Positions 1 to 8,822 of a stretch of 64,000 bases of DNA are shown here, piece by piece. Source of the stretch: Natrinema sp. DC36. Its GTDB lineage: Archaea > Halobacteriota > Halobacteria > Halobacteriales > Natrialbaceae. Positions within the stretch are counted from its first letter, which is position 1. Each line of letters starts with the position of its first letter. The stretch lies in NCBI RefSeq assembly GCF_020405225.1, contig NZ_CP084472.1:3224001-3288000 (forward strand), given 5' to 3'. The notes under the pieces were generated by a model. The model was not told the origin of the DNA. It saw only the letters and a list, made by a program, of their open reading frames with translations, and ran no database searches. The translations under genes were made by a program, and so were the position numbers.

Positions 1-1
1 C

Positions 2-94
2 GTCTGCGTCGTCGTGGGCGCGAAACACCTGGAGGGGATGGTTCGCGAGTTCGAAGATCGCGGCTTCGACGTGGCCGTCGCGGACTTCTCGTGA
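2..94 (+). CDS. 3' end of an unidentified gene cut by the window edge
   Basis: An open frame runs from the window edge to a TGA at 92-94 and encodes 30 residues. It contains VVVGAKHLEGM followed by an acidic helix and a final strand ending AVADFS. The strand-glycine-His-Leu pattern is faintly like the C-terminal part of TraB/PrgY-type proteins, but 30 residues are too few to assign a family. The acidic, GC-rich codon use matches the rest of the window, so I take it as a real gene end. Confidence 0.45.
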   Translation, partial: VCVVVGAKHLEGMVREFEDRGFDVAVADFS

Positions 95-380
95 CACCGT
101 GACTGCGTGGCGGCGCGAAGTCGATTCCCGCCGAACCAGTGTCACAGACTCTGGCTTTCCTGGCGAGAGTGCTCTCGGCGGTGTCGGGGGCGGCGTAGCG
201 ATAGTACTCGAGCGCATCGAACCCCTCGAAGACCGCAGCCCGACGGCGCTTCCGCCGCTGTGCCAAACCGGCGATCGGCGAGACGCTCGACGAACGCTGT
301 AGAAGTGGCGTCGACGGATAGACACGATTCGGGCGTGTCAAATCGAGTGTCACACGAACTGCTCGTTAGGCGGCGCGTCG

Positions 381-1082
381 CTACAACTGCCGCGATTCGG
401 CGGCCACCTCGAGCGAGGGCGGGGCGACGTCCCACCGATCCGCGGTGACGCCGTCGACGCCGGCCTCGGACAGGGCGCGCACGTCGTCGACGGTTCGCGC
501 CGCCTTCCAGGCGATGACGTCGAGCCCGCGCTCTCGCGCGGCGGAGACGACGTCGGTGTCGACGCAGAGGTCGTAGTGGGGGAACACGTGCGTACACGCG
601 AGGTCGACGGCCCGCGAGAGATTGGCGTCCGGTTCGTCCCCGAAGAGGAGGCCGTTCGGAACGTCCAGACAGCTCGCTTCGACTTCCGCGAGCGCCTCGG
701 GGAGGAACGACGTGACGCGGACGTCCGTGCCGGCCGCCATCGCGAGTTGCATCGCGTCCGCGGCGACGCCGCGCTCTTTCAACTCGAGTTGGACGGTCGT
801 CCCGTCCGGGACGGCCTGCAGCACCGTCTCGAGGCGCGGAATCGATTCGCCGGAGTCGAGGACCGTTAATTCGCGGAGGGTGGCCCACGCCGTCTCCGAG
901 ACGCGTCCGTCCGTGCCGGTGACGCGCTCGAGGGTGGCGTCGTGAAACACCACCAGTTCGCCCGACTCGCAGCGTCGAACATCGATCTCGACTGCGGGCA
1001 GTCGTCGGGCGGCTTCGCGGATCGCGAGGAGGGTGTTCTCCGGATTCTGGTCTGCACAGCCACGATGGCCGATGATCTCCAT
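381..1082 (-). CDS. glycerophosphodiester phosphodiesterase (GDPD family)
   Basis: This 233-residue protein has the GDPD TIM-barrel signature. HRG is at residues 6-8, PENT at 14-17, then VEIDVR and VVFHD, which supply the catalytic histidines and the metal-binding acids. The family cleaves glycerophosphodiesters to glycerol-3-phosphate plus an alcohol. No signal peptide is visible, so it is probably cytosolic. It lies on the same strand as, and 189 bases downstream of, a nucleotidyltransferase/glycerophosphotransferase pair, which may point to turnover of a glycerophosphate polymer or lipid headgroup; that link is inference. The length is typical of short prokaryotic GDPDs. Confidence 0.9.
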   Translation of the reverse strand: MEIIGHRGCADQNPENTLLAIREAARRLPAVEIDVRRCESGELVVFHDATLERVTGTDGRVSETAWATLRELTVLDSGESIPRLETVLQAVPDGTTVQLELKERGVAADAMQLAMAAGTDVRVTSFLPEALAEVEASCLDVPNGLLFGDEPDANLSRAVDLACTHVFPHYDLCVDTDVVSAARERGLDVIAWKAARTVDDVRALSEAGVDGVTADRWDVAPPSLEVAAESRQL

Positions 1083-1271
1083 CTATCGGGTTTCGATCAG
1101 CCAGCGATTATCAATACTTTGCTTTTCCTCCGATAATCGTTCAATCGGACAGAATGTGCTCGAAATCAGAATGAGAGGGTGGCGGACACGTCTCGACAGG
1201 GACACGCCGCCCGTCGCGGTCCAACGTCGACACTGCTTCGCCGCGACTTTCCCGCGTCGTTCGGTCGTCGG

Positions 1272-1952
1272 TCACGCGCACTGAATCCGTTCGGATGCGA
1301 GCCACGTACGAGCCCGCTCGAGGTCGCACGGTCGATTGATCTCGAGGTGTCGGTCGGCCGGGATCAGCAGCGGACGGGTCGGCGTCCGCGGGTAGACGCA
1401 GGGATACCAGTCGTGGAGCCGCTCTCGCAGGATTCGGATCGCCGCCGCCCGGTGGTCGCCGCTCACGATCCCGAACCCGGCGTGCTGATGACCCTCGATG
1501 AGACCGTAGGCCGTGACGCGTCCCGAGTCGTCCCAGCGGATCGCCGTCTCCGCGTCCTGTAGCCCCGGAATACAGCCGACGAGATTGAGACGGCCGTCGA
1601 GGGCGTCGAACGCACCCACGAGCCGCCCGATCTCGCGCTCGTCGACGAGCACGTCGCCGTTTATGACCAGCAGATCGTCGTCGATACGTCTGAGAGCCAG
1701 GAGCAAGGATGCGGCGTTCTCGTAGCGGTCCCACCCGCCGAGGACGATCGGATCGTCGGGATCGTACCCGTCGAGGACGGCCTCGTGGCGATACCCGAGC
1801 ACCACGCTCGTTCCGTCCGCGTGTCGCTCGAGCAGAGCGCGCTGTCGGTCGTACAGCGTCCGGCCGTCGAACTCGAGGAAGGCCTTCGGGACGTCGGCGG
1901 TGTACTTCCCCATCCGCCGGCCGCGGCCGGCCGCGAGGATCACGCCACGCAT
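1272..1952 (-). CDS. nucleotidyltransferase (NTP_transferase, sugar- or alcohol-phosphate cytidylyltransferase-like)
   Basis: The 226-residue protein starts MRGVILAAGRGRRMG, the nucleotide-binding loop of the nucleotidyltransferase fold, followed by DVPKAFLEFDGR and the metal-binding LVINGDVLV. It should transfer NMP to a sugar- or alcohol-phosphate; the short form resembles LicC/TarI-type cytidylyltransferases. The ATG at 1952 is chosen because the N-terminal loop begins exactly there, although the frame stays open upstream. It overlaps the 3' end of the glycerophosphotransferase gene by 13 bases, so the two are probably translationally coupled. The partner gene makes a CDP-glycerol or similar product likely, but the substrate is inference. 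Confidence 0.82.
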   Translation of the reverse strand: MRGVILAAGRGRRMGKYTADVPKAFLEFDGRTLYDRQRALLERHADGTSVVLGYRHEAVLDGYDPDDPIVLGGWDRYENAASLLLALRRIDDDLLVINGDVLVDEREIGRLVGAFDALDGRLNLVGCIPGLQDAETAIRWDDSGRVTAYGLIEGHQHAGFGIVSGDHRAAAIRILRERLHDWYPCVYPRTPTRPLLIPADRHLEINRPCDLERARTWLASERIQCA

Positions 1953-2938
1953 CGGCACACCTCCCCGGCGGCGCGCTCGCCGGCCCGTCCGTCCATCGGA
2001 ATGCCGAGACACTCGAGCCACGAGGCCCGCCGGCGCTTCGCAGCGTCGGGCTCGCCGTTGCGGTACAACTCGTCGACGAGCGCGAAGTCGATCGCGTCCG
2101 CGGTGACGCCGATTTCGGGAACGTCGCGATCCGGTGCGTCGATGTCCGTCAGTTGCACGAGCGGTCGGCCGGTGTGGAGCCACTCGGCGATCGAGCCGGA
2201 GTAATCCGAGACGAGCACGTCCGATCGACGCATGCTCTCGGTGGGCGTCGTCGCCGTATCGAAGACGACGTTCGGAATCTCGGCGATCCGATCCCGGCAC
2301 GCTCGAGTGACGACTAGTCCCGGTCCGTCCCGTCTGTCGGTCGGGTGGGGTCGAAAGAGCAGTTCGTACTCCGTGTCGGCGAAGCACTCGACGACCGAGC
2401 GGGCGGTGTTCGCGTACGCGCCCCGGCCGACCAGATAGTTGGTCGGCGCGTACAGCACCCGGCGCTCGCGGGGTGGCGGCGCACCGACCAGCGCGTCGGC
2501 TTCCGGGATCCCGACGACGGCGACCCGAACGTGCGGCGGTGCAGCGGCCCGGTACGCCCGCGCCCAGCGTTCCCCGGGCGCGAGCGCGGCGGCGACGTGC
2601 TCGAGGATCGTCTCCGTCGTGACCTCGATCTCGCCGCGACCGATCGACGCGCCGTGGCGGACGTGAACGAGCGGGTACTCCTCGTAGAACGTGAACCGCT
2701 CGATGCCAAAGCGGTGGTTGTAGACGACGACGCCGGGATCGATCGCCCGAACGTTTTCGTCGACCGCGTCGGGGTCGCGCACTTCGATCTCGTCGATGCG
2801 GTCGCTACAGCCCCGCGCGTCCGCTCGGACCGGGACGAACGCGGACTCGAGGTCCACGTGACGGTCGATCGCTTCGAACGTCTTTCGCATGAACGGCCGC
2901 TCGATCGCGTACAGTACTGCTACCATGCTCTGAATCAC
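1940..2938 (-). CDS. CDP-glycerol glycerophosphotransferase family protein (TagB/TagF-like)
   Basis: The 332-residue protein carries the C-terminal GT-B signature of CDP-glycerol:glycerophosphate transferases, with LLFRPHPTDR and then SDVLVSDYSGSIAEW, where the HP and SDYS motifs form the donor site. The N-terminal half is less conserved. In bacteria this family polymerises or primes glycerol-phosphate chains of wall teichoic acid. In an archaeon the acceptor would be a glycan or lipid at the cell surface. A second ATG at 2926 is possible. It is followed by an overlapping nucleotidyltransferase gene, which fits supply of the activated donor. Confidence 0.82.
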   Translation of the reverse strand: MIQSMVAVLYAIERPFMRKTFEAIDRHVDLESAFVPVRADARGCSDRIDEIEVRDPDAVDENVRAIDPGVVVYNHRFGIERFTFYEEYPLVHVRHGASIGRGEIEVTTETILEHVAAALAPGERWARAYRAAAPPHVRVAVVGIPEADALVGAPPPRERRVLYAPTNYLVGRGAYANTARSVVECFADTEYELLFRPHPTDRRDGPGLVVTRACRDRIAEIPNVVFDTATTPTESMRRSDVLVSDYSGSIAEWLHTGRPLVQLTDIDAPDRDVPEIGVTADAIDFALVDELYRNGEPDAAKRRRASWLECLGIPMDGRAGERAAGEVCRCVA

Positions 2939-3245
2939 CGAAGAGCGCGCCCGTGGGCGCCGTCGTCCGGTCGGTGCGATCCGATGGCTCGCTGAACCGC
3001 ATCGGTCAGACTAACCAATAGCAAAACTACGCCGGCAAGTCCGATAACGTTTGCAGTACTGGTCGGCAGAATGCACTTATTTGTTCAATACTATCTCCAG
3101 ATAAGAGTACAATTCCCAATGGAAGTGACGGTCGTTCACGCGACGGGACTCTCGAGTTCGCGGCGCTCCAATCGGAAAGCCACCAGTCGGCTGAGACGCA
3201 CTACGGCGAGTAAGCTTCTTACAACGGGCCAACACACACTCGAGC
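2939..3245. other. divergent intergenic region
   Basis: This 307-base region separates the minus-strand glycerophosphotransferase from the plus-strand HIT gene. It has AT-rich patches, for example around 3015-3030 and 3070-3120, and a TATA-like CTTCTTAC about 30 bases ahead of the HIT start. I see no further gene, repeat or RNA in it. Confidence 0.5.
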
Positions 3246-3665
3246 ATGAGTACGATCTTCAGTCAGATCGTGGAGGGAGAAATTCCCGCGCGAATCGTGT
3301 ACGAGGACGAGACGACGATCGCCTTCCTCGACGCCAACCCGCTGGCACCGGGGCACACGCTAGTAATCCCCAAAGACGAGTACGAGCGGCTGAACGACGT
3401 TCCCGAAGACGTCGCGACGGATCTCTACGCGACCATCCACCGCATGGTCCCCGCCGTCGAGGAGAGTGTCGACGCCGACGCGACCACCGTCGCGTTCAAC
3501 AACGGCGAGGAAGCCGGACAGGAGGTTCCCCACGTTCACTGCCACATCGTCCCGCGCTTCGAGGGCGACGGTGGCGGCCCTATTCACGCCATGTTCGGCG
3601 GACCAGCCGATCTCGAGGACGACGAACTCGACGACATCGCCGACGAGATCGAGTCTCGAGCCTGA
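3246..3665 (+). CDS. HIT family protein (histidine-triad nucleotide hydrolase)
   Basis: The 139-residue protein has the full HIT fold. The histidine triad HVHCHIVPR places catalytic histidines at 96, 98 and 100, and FLDANPLAPGHTLVIPK gives the nucleotide-binding strand. HIT proteins hydrolyse AMP conjugates such as adenosine phosphoramidates. The C-terminus is an acidic helix typical of halophilic versions. It is a single gene followed closely by a strong hairpin. The precise substrate is unknown. Confidence 0.93.
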   Translation: MSTIFSQIVEGEIPARIVYEDETTIAFLDANPLAPGHTLVIPKDEYERLNDVPEDVATDLYATIHRMVPAVEESVDADATTVAFNNGEEAGQEVPHVHCHIVPRFEGDGGGPIHAMFGGPADLEDDELDDIADEIESRA

Positions 3666-3683
3666 GACGGTCCGCTGTAACGA

Positions 3684-3726
3684 TTTCCCGGAGCAACCGC
3701 AGGACGGTTCGCGGTTGCTCCGGAAA
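3684..3726. terminator. hairpin after the HIT gene
   Basis: The arms GGAGCAACCGC and GCGGTTGCTCC pair perfectly over 11 bases across a 10-base loop. The pairing extends outward through TTTCC/GGAAA with one bulged base. It sits 18 bases after the HIT stop codon. It could end or protect the HIT transcript; archaeal termination often relies on T tracts, which are absent here, so the role is uncertain. Confidence 0.5.
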
Positions 3727-3788
3727 TGACGGACGGCAGTCCGTACGATTCGATCGGTGAACGGCGCGGTCTCGACGGTGCCGTGACG

Positions 3789-3795
3789 TTTTTAC
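3789..3795 (+). promoter_or_regulatory. TATA box of the small membrane protein gene
   Basis: TTTTTAC lies with its centre about 26 bases ahead of the ATG at 3818, the spacing expected for a leaderless haloarchaeal transcript, and supports that start. Confidence 0.5.
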
Positions 3796-3817
3796 TCTCC
3801 GCGCGTGAGCCTCGCGT

Positions 3818-4045
3818 ATGACCATCGCCGGCATCGTCGCCCAGTTCCGCGCTCACCCGGTCGCCACGGCCCTCGAACTGGGCAGCGTCCTCGTCTGTTG
3901 CCTGCTGTTCGCGGGAACGTTCGTCCTCCTCTCGAGTGGCGTGCCGACCGGCAGGGGCGATCCGTGGCTGGCGCTGATCGGCGTCGGCGTCGCGTTCGTC
4001 CTCTTCTGGACCGTCGTCGTGCCGCTGTACGAACGGACGCTGTAG
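3818..4045 (+). CDS. small two-helix membrane protein
   Basis: The 75-residue protein has two clear hydrophobic helices, at roughly 20-42 (SVLVCCLLFAGTFVLL) and 50-69 (LALIGVGVAFVLFWTVVV), with a short polar loop between and charged ends (AQFRAHP, YERTL). This is a common type of haloarchaeal hypothetical membrane protein, and I recognise no functional motif. A TATA-like element at 3789-3795 supports the start. A dispersed repeat begins 12 bases after its stop codon. Confidence 0.72.
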   Translation: MTIAGIVAQFRAHPVATALELGSVLVCCLLFAGTFVLLSSGVPTGRGDPWLALIGVGVAFVLFWTVVVPLYERTL

Positions 4046-4057
4046 CCGGTTCGTGAT

Positions 4058-4425
4058 ACTGAGTACGTGAATGGAGCAGTGGGTTCTGATGGGAACACGG
4101 TGAACGGAGTGTCCTGCTGTCGTGGCAACAGGGAATCGCCACGCCCTCCCCAGCCGATTTCTGCTCACGGGCGCTGCGAGGCGGTGAAACCGCCTCGACG
4201 GTCGCGGCGCGTAGCGCCCGTTCGCATGGTTCGCGAAACCTCCGGTTTCGCGCTAACACTCACTCCCTTCGGTCGCTCGCTCATCCACTGGAAGACGCTC
4301 CGCGACTTCCAAGCCGTCACTCGCTCTGCTCGCGACGACCACGCGCAATATCGTCGGCCGTCCTCGCTAGCACTCGGCCGGCCGCCAGCGCGCGCCACCG
4401 CACACCGGCTGGCCGACCTGGAGTG
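4058..4425 (-). repeat. dispersed structured repeat, copy 1 (longest)
   Basis: Read on the minus strand, this element begins ACTCCAGGTCGGCC and continues TGCGGTGGCGCGCGCTG. It ends with the blocks AAATCGGCTGGGGAGG and CCCTGTTGCCACGA plus a further 50-base tail. The same order of blocks occurs at 32002-32217 and 46999-47276. Internal hairpins are at 4233-4251 (GCGAAACC/GGTTTCGC), 4167-4175 paired with 4213-4221, and 4178-4196. The element is non-coding; small frames through it are not conserved between copies. It may be a MITE-like element or a structured RNA. Confidence 0.8.
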
Positions 4426-4499
4426 AACCACAGCTTCCCTCTATCTACTGTGAGTTATGGAGGGAGGTTCGAATACAGAACGGACGACCCCAGTGACGA

Positions 4500-5537
4500 T
4501 CAGAACAACGTTCCCAGCAGCAGGTCCCCGTAGACCAGCGCGATCACCAGCCCGACGAACACCGGGACGAGAAACGGCGTTCCCGGCGAGATCCAGACCG
4601 TCTCTTCCGTCGCGAGCACCTCGAGACCGTCTCGCAGCGTCTCCGGTGTCGTTCCGTAGGCCGAGCCGTCGATGTCCTCGAGGAAGGCGTCGGCACCCCA
4701 CGGGTCGTCGTACTCGGGCGCGTCCGATTCCGCGACAGTTTCAGGGACCGCGTCGTCGGCGTCCGACTCGAGCGTCCCACCGTCGCTGCGTGGCTGTCCG
4801 GTCGCAGTCACCGCGCCGTCGGTCGGCGGGTTCGGCTCGGCGGGCAGCGTCGCCGGATCGCGGTACCGCTCGGGATCCTCGCGCAGGTCGGCCAGCGAGA
4901 GCCCCCGCCAGCGGAGATACATCCGGAGCGCGTCGAGGTCGAGGCCGCCTCGAGAGAGCCCCGACGGCGTCTCGAGCAGGCGGCCGTGGGTCTCCGGAAT
5001 CCGGTCCCAGGAGACCGGCCAGCCGACGAACATGACCGGCGCGATCCGACCCGCGACGGCGTTTCGGATCGCCAGCGCGATCGGGAGCGCGATCCCAACC
5101 AGAACGGCATTGGTCAGGATCGTAAACGAGAACGTTCCGATGGCGGTCGTCTCGGCGATCGGGAACGTCCACGATCCCAGCGCGTACTCGGGGAAGGTCG
5201 GAAAGAGGACGGCTAACACGAGCAGCGCTTTCGCGTCGGCCCCGCCGAAGCCGCCGAACCACCAGAACAGGTAGGCGATCGGAACGACCAGTCCCAGGCT
5301 GATCGCCGTCGGAATCAGAAACTCGTAGGTCCACGCGTCCCCGCCGGCGCTCCAGGCGAGCCAGCCGTCCCAGATCAACAGCGCAGTGCCCAGCAGGGAA
5401 AGGGGGATCCAGACGGCACTCGAGACGCGTCTGGTCTCGATGTCGCGGTAGGCGGTCCAGGCGAAGACGGGGACGGCGACGAGTCGAAGGAAGTCCGGAC
5501 TCGCCGCCGAGACGCCAGAGACTGTCACGGCTGTCAC
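4500..5537 (-). CDS. pibD: prepilin/prearchaellin peptidase, A24 family (PibD-like)
   Basis: This 345-residue aspartic peptidase of the A24 family has its two catalytic aspartates in YRD32IETRRV and GGAD101AK, equivalent to the xxD and GxGD motifs. Six or more hydrophobic helices are present, two of them at about 15-30 and 44-58. In haloarchaea PibD cleaves the class III signal peptides of archaellins and type IV pilins at the inner membrane face. A long hydrophilic segment (about 195-310, rich in Asp, Glu and Pro) precedes the last helix; this insertion is usual for haloarchaeal PibD. It stands alone with its 3' end near repeat copy 1. Confidence 0.92.
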   Translation of the reverse strand: MTAVTVSGVSAASPDFLRLVAVPVFAWTAYRDIETRRVSSAVWIPLSLLGTALLIWDGWLAWSAGGDAWTYEFLIPTAISLGLVVPIAYLFWWFGGFGGADAKALLVLAVLFPTFPEYALGSWTFPIAETTAIGTFSFTILTNAVLVGIALPIALAIRNAVAGRIAPVMFVGWPVSWDRIPETHGRLLETPSGLSRGGLDLDALRMYLRWRGLSLADLREDPERYRDPATLPAEPNPPTDGAVTATGQPRSDGGTLESDADDAVPETVAESDAPEYDDPWGADAFLEDIDGSAYGTTPETLRDGLEVLATEETVWISPGTPFLVPVFVGLVIALVYGDLLLGTLF

Positions 5538-5602
5538 TCTCGAGCGGAGAATCGTTACGTTTTCGGCTGGGCGGAGAACTCGAGTCGGGACCGGAAGCGC
5601 GG

Positions 5603-6748
5603 CTACTGGACCGGGTGTCCCGCGTCGGCCGTTTCGAGGCGGCGGTTGTGCAGCGCGTCGCCGGTCGCGCGATCGAAGACGTGGATCGCGTCTTCGGGGA
5701 CGCTGATCGGTACCGTCTCGCCGCTCTCGAGTCGGCGCATCCCGTCGACGGTCGCGACGAGGGAAATGCCGGTGGCGGCCAGGTCAAGGTAGACGACGTT
5801 GTCATCGCCCGTCGGTTCGACCACGTCGATCGTCGCCGACAGGGTGTGGGCGTCGGCCGCCGTCACGTCTCCGACTTCGATGTCTTCGGGACGGATCCCG
5901 AGGACGAGCTCCGTCGCGTCGCCGAGATTCGACGCCACGTCCGCCGAGATCGGGTAGGAGATACTCTCGTCGGTCGTCACGAGCGCATCCCCCCGTCGCT
6001 CGACGTCGATGAAGTTCATCGAGGGTTCGCCGATGAAGTCGGCGACGAAGCGGTTGGCCGGTCGGTGGTAACACTCCAAGGGCGTCCCGACCTGCATCAG
6101 CTGCCCGTCGTTGAGGACGGCGATGCGATCGGACATCGTCATCGCCTCGGTCTGGTCGTGCGTGACGTAGACGGTCGTCACGCCGAGTTCCTGCTGAATC
6201 CGCTGGAGTTCGGTCCGCATCTGCGAGCGCAGTTTGGCGTCGAGGTTCGACAGCGGTTCGTCCATCAGGAAGACCTCGGGATCGCGGACGATCGCTCGAC
6301 CGAGCGCGACGCGCTGTTGTTGCCCGCCGGAGAGCTCGCTCGGTTTCCGGTCGAGCAGATCCCCGATTCCCATCATCTCCGCGCTCTCCTCGACGCGGCT
6401 GTCGATCGCGTCGTCGCCGAGGTCGGTCGACTCCTCGAGTCCGAAGCGCATGTTCTCCCGCACGGTCATGTGGGGATACAGCGCGTAGGACTGGAACACC
6501 ATCGCCACGTTCCGGTCTTTGGGCTGGCGGTGTTCGATCGGTTGTCCGTCGAGTTTGATCGAGCCGTCCGTGACCGTCTCGAGGCCGGCGACCATCCGCA
6601 GGGTCGTCGACTTGCCACAGCCCGAGGGGCCGACGAGGACGAGGAACTCCCCGTCCTCGATCTCGATCGTTACGTCGTCGACGGCGACGATTTCGCCGTT
6701 GCTGTCCTGAAACGTCTTCGTTACGCCGTCGATCGTTACTCCTGTCAT
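5603..6748 (-). CDS. sugar ABC transporter ATP-binding protein (MalK/UgpC type)
   Basis: The 381-residue ATPase has Walker A GPSGCGKST at 40-48, Q-loop VFQSYALYPHMTV, signature LSGGQQQR, Walker B VFLMDEPLSNLD and H-loop VTHDQ. A C-terminal TOBE region of about 140 residues is typical of CUT1 sugar importers. I start at MTGVTIDG (6748) rather than at an upstream in-frame ATG at 6799, because this gives the usual N-terminus and leaves a 19-base gap after the permease gene instead of an overlap. It is the last gene of a four-gene importer operon. Confidence 0.92.
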   Translation of the reverse strand: MTGVTIDGVTKTFQDSNGEIVAVDDVTIEIEDGEFLVLVGPSGCGKSTTLRMVAGLETVTDGSIKLDGQPIEHRQPKDRNVAMVFQSYALYPHMTVRENMRFGLEESTDLGDDAIDSRVEESAEMMGIGDLLDRKPSELSGGQQQRVALGRAIVRDPEVFLMDEPLSNLDAKLRSQMRTELQRIQQELGVTTVYVTHDQTEAMTMSDRIAVLNDGQLMQVGTPLECYHRPANRFVADFIGEPSMNFIDVERRGDALVTTDESISYPISADVASNLGDATELVLGIRPEDIEVGDVTAADAHTLSATIDVVEPTGDDNVVYLDLAATGISLVATVDGMRRLESGETVPISVPEDAIHVFDRATGDALHNRRLETADAGHPVQ

Positions 6749-6767
6749 CTGTCGTATTTCTCGTAGC

Positions 6768-7679
6768 TCATACGGTTGCACCTTTCGCGAACTGTTCACC
6801 GAACGCGATGTAGACGAGCAGCGTCGGCAGCGCCGCGATGAACGCGCCGGCCATCTGGACGTTGTACATGCTCTGCATCGATCCCGCGAGCGCGTTCAGC
6901 TCCATCGTCACCACGAAGTTCTCCGGCGAGTTCAAGAGGACGAGCGCGATCAGGAAGTCGTTCCAGATCTGGGTGAACTGATAGATCAGCGTCACCGCGA
7001 ACATCGGCACCGACAGCGGCAGGACGATGCGACGGTAGACCCGTCGCTCCGGTGCGCCGTCGAGTCGCGCCGCCTCGAGAATCTCGTCGTTGAGCTTCTG
7101 GTAGTACGACCGAAAGAGGATCGTACAGATCGGGATCCCGTAGGCCGTGTGGGTGACGATCAGCTCGAAGAGGCCGGTTCGCTCCGCCAGCGCGTCGCCG
7201 ACGACTGGAATCAGCACGAGCGTGGCCTCGAGTCCGACCATCGACCAGCCCTGTCGCAGCGGCACGAGAACCGCCTGATAGGGGATGAAGACCGCCGCGA
7301 GCAGCAGGGTAACGACGACGAGCTGACCGCGCCAGTCGATCTTCGTGAGTCCGAACGCCATCATGCTCCCGAACAGCGCCGAAAGGATCGTCGCTGGAAT
7401 GGCGACGAGCGCGCTGTTTACCATCGAACGGCCGAGCCGCGAGAACGCGGTCGACCACGGCTCGAGCGTCGCGACGGCAGGCGACGGCGGGACGAAGGGG
7501 AGGGTCGTCGCGAACGCGTTCCCGCCCTTGATCGAGGTCATCAGCCCGCTGACCAGGGGAACGAGGAAGAGAACGGCGACGGCGGCGAGCACTGCGTAGA
7601 GGCCGACACGCCGGTAGCCGAGCTGTTCGAACCGCGATTCGGTCGTCTCCTGGGTCGATCCCGATTGCGCGTTACTCAT
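6768..7679 (-). CDS. sugar ABC transporter permease (MalG-like)
   Basis: The 303-residue protein has six predicted membrane helices, beginning with VGLYAVLAAVAVLFLVPLV. The EAA loop EAARLDGAPERRVYRRIVLP docks with the ATPase. It belongs to the second-permease class of CUT1 importers. Its start codon overlaps the stop of the upstream permease (ATGA, 7676-7679), indicating translational coupling. Its partner subunits flank it on the same strand. Confidence 0.92.
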   Translation of the reverse strand: MSNAQSGSTQETTESRFEQLGYRRVGLYAVLAAVAVLFLVPLVSGLMTSIKGGNAFATTLPFVPPSPAVATLEPWSTAFSRLGRSMVNSALVAIPATILSALFGSMMAFGLTKIDWRGQLVVVTLLLAAVFIPYQAVLVPLRQGWSMVGLEATLVLIPVVGDALAERTGLFELIVTHTAYGIPICTILFRSYYQKLNDEILEAARLDGAPERRVYRRIVLPLSVPMFAVTLIYQFTQIWNDFLIALVLLNSPENFVVTMELNALAGSMQSMYNVQMAGAFIAALPTLLVYIAFGEQFAKGATV

Positions 7680-8791
7680 AGGTCACCTCGTCGATACTGT
7701 GCGAACGCGTAGGGGGCGATCACGGCGAGCGCCAGCACGAACAGCACCATCGCCACCGCGGATCCGTACGCCCACTCCGGGTTCCCGGAGAACGCCTCGC
7801 GGTACATCATGATACCGAGGATGTCGGCCGAGGGACCCGGCTGGCTGCCGCCGTAGATCACGTAGATGAAGTCGAACGCTTTCAGCGCGAAGACCATGAG
7901 CACGACCGTCGCGCCCATCGTCGCCGCGCGGAGTTGCGGGATAATTACGCGCCGGTAGAGCCGCAGGGTCGTCGCACCGTCGACGCGGGCCGCCTCGTAG
8001 TGGTCGTCGGGGATGGCTCGCAGCGCCGACAGGTAGACGATCATGCAGTAGCCGCTGAACTGCCAGATGAGCGCGATGACGACCGCCCAGAGCTTAAATC
8101 GGGGGTCCCCGAGCCAGTCGGGGGCGATCGCACCGAGCCCGACCGTCTGGAGCGCCACGTTGATCACGCCGTCCGAGGCGTTGTACATCCACTTCCAGAA
8201 GATAGCGGTGACGACGAACGAGAGGCTCATCGGCAACAGGTAGATCGTCCGAAAGCCGTTGCCAAAGCGAATCTCTCGGTCCATCAGGATCGCCAGGAAG
8301 AGCCCGACGCCGAGCGCGATGACGGTAAACGACACCATCAACACGAACGTGTTCCATGTCGCGTTGCGGAACGCGGGATCCTGGAGGAGCTGGAGGTACG
8401 TATCCAGCGAGATGGTCGTGTAGTCCGGCTCGCCCAGCCCCTCCCAGTCGGTCAGCGAGATCAGGAAGTTCCACCCGATCGCGCCGTAGACGAACGCGGC
8501 CACGAGGGCGAATCCGGGGAGCCAGAACGGGAGCGACCGCACGAACTTGTTCCGACGAAGGGCCTCAAGCAGCGATCCCGACTGCCCGGGATCGGACTCG
8601 TCCGATCGGTTGACACTGGACTCGCTGGCGTTGACCCCGCCGTCGGAGCGGAGCTCCGACGAGGATCGCGATCCATCCTCGGACCGCTCACCGCCGTCAG
8701 CGCGACGCCCCGACGAGGACCGCGGGGCTCGAGACGAGTCCGTCCCTGAGTCGGCCGACTGCCGGAGGCGCTGTACGAGCCGCTCGATCAT
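7676..8791 (-). CDS. sugar ABC transporter permease (MalF-like) with Ser/Arg-rich N-terminal extension
   Basis: The 371-residue protein forms the other half of the membrane channel. Six or seven helices start at about residue 95 (FWLPGFALVAAFVYGAIGW), and the EAA loop is YEAARVDGATTLRLYRRVIIP. The first 80 or so residues are unusual: a low-complexity stretch of Ser, Arg, Asp and Gly with no hydrophobic segment, absent from typical CUT1 permeases, which would lie in the cytoplasm. No later ATG or GTG that fits the domain better is obvious until the end of this stretch, so the extension could also be over-called. Confidence 0.88.
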   Translation of the reverse strand: MIERLVQRLRQSADSGTDSSRAPRSSSGRRADGGERSEDGSRSSSELRSDGGVNASESSVNRSDESDPGQSGSLLEALRRNKFVRSLPFWLPGFALVAAFVYGAIGWNFLISLTDWEGLGEPDYTTISLDTYLQLLQDPAFRNATWNTFVLMVSFTVIALGVGLFLAILMDREIRFGNGFRTIYLLPMSLSFVVTAIFWKWMYNASDGVINVALQTVGLGAIAPDWLGDPRFKLWAVVIALIWQFSGYCMIVYLSALRAIPDDHYEAARVDGATTLRLYRRVIIPQLRAATMGATVVLMVFALKAFDFIYVIYGGSQPGPSADILGIMMYREAFSGNPEWAYGSAVAMVLFVLALAVIAPYAFAQYRRGDL

Positions 8792-8822
8792 GTGTCTGAA
8801 ACAGCGTGTCGGTGGGCCATCT

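Noticed and set aside
4456-4470. GTTCGAATA resembling a tRNA T-arm
   Set aside because: No matching acceptor, D or anticodon arms can be drawn around it.
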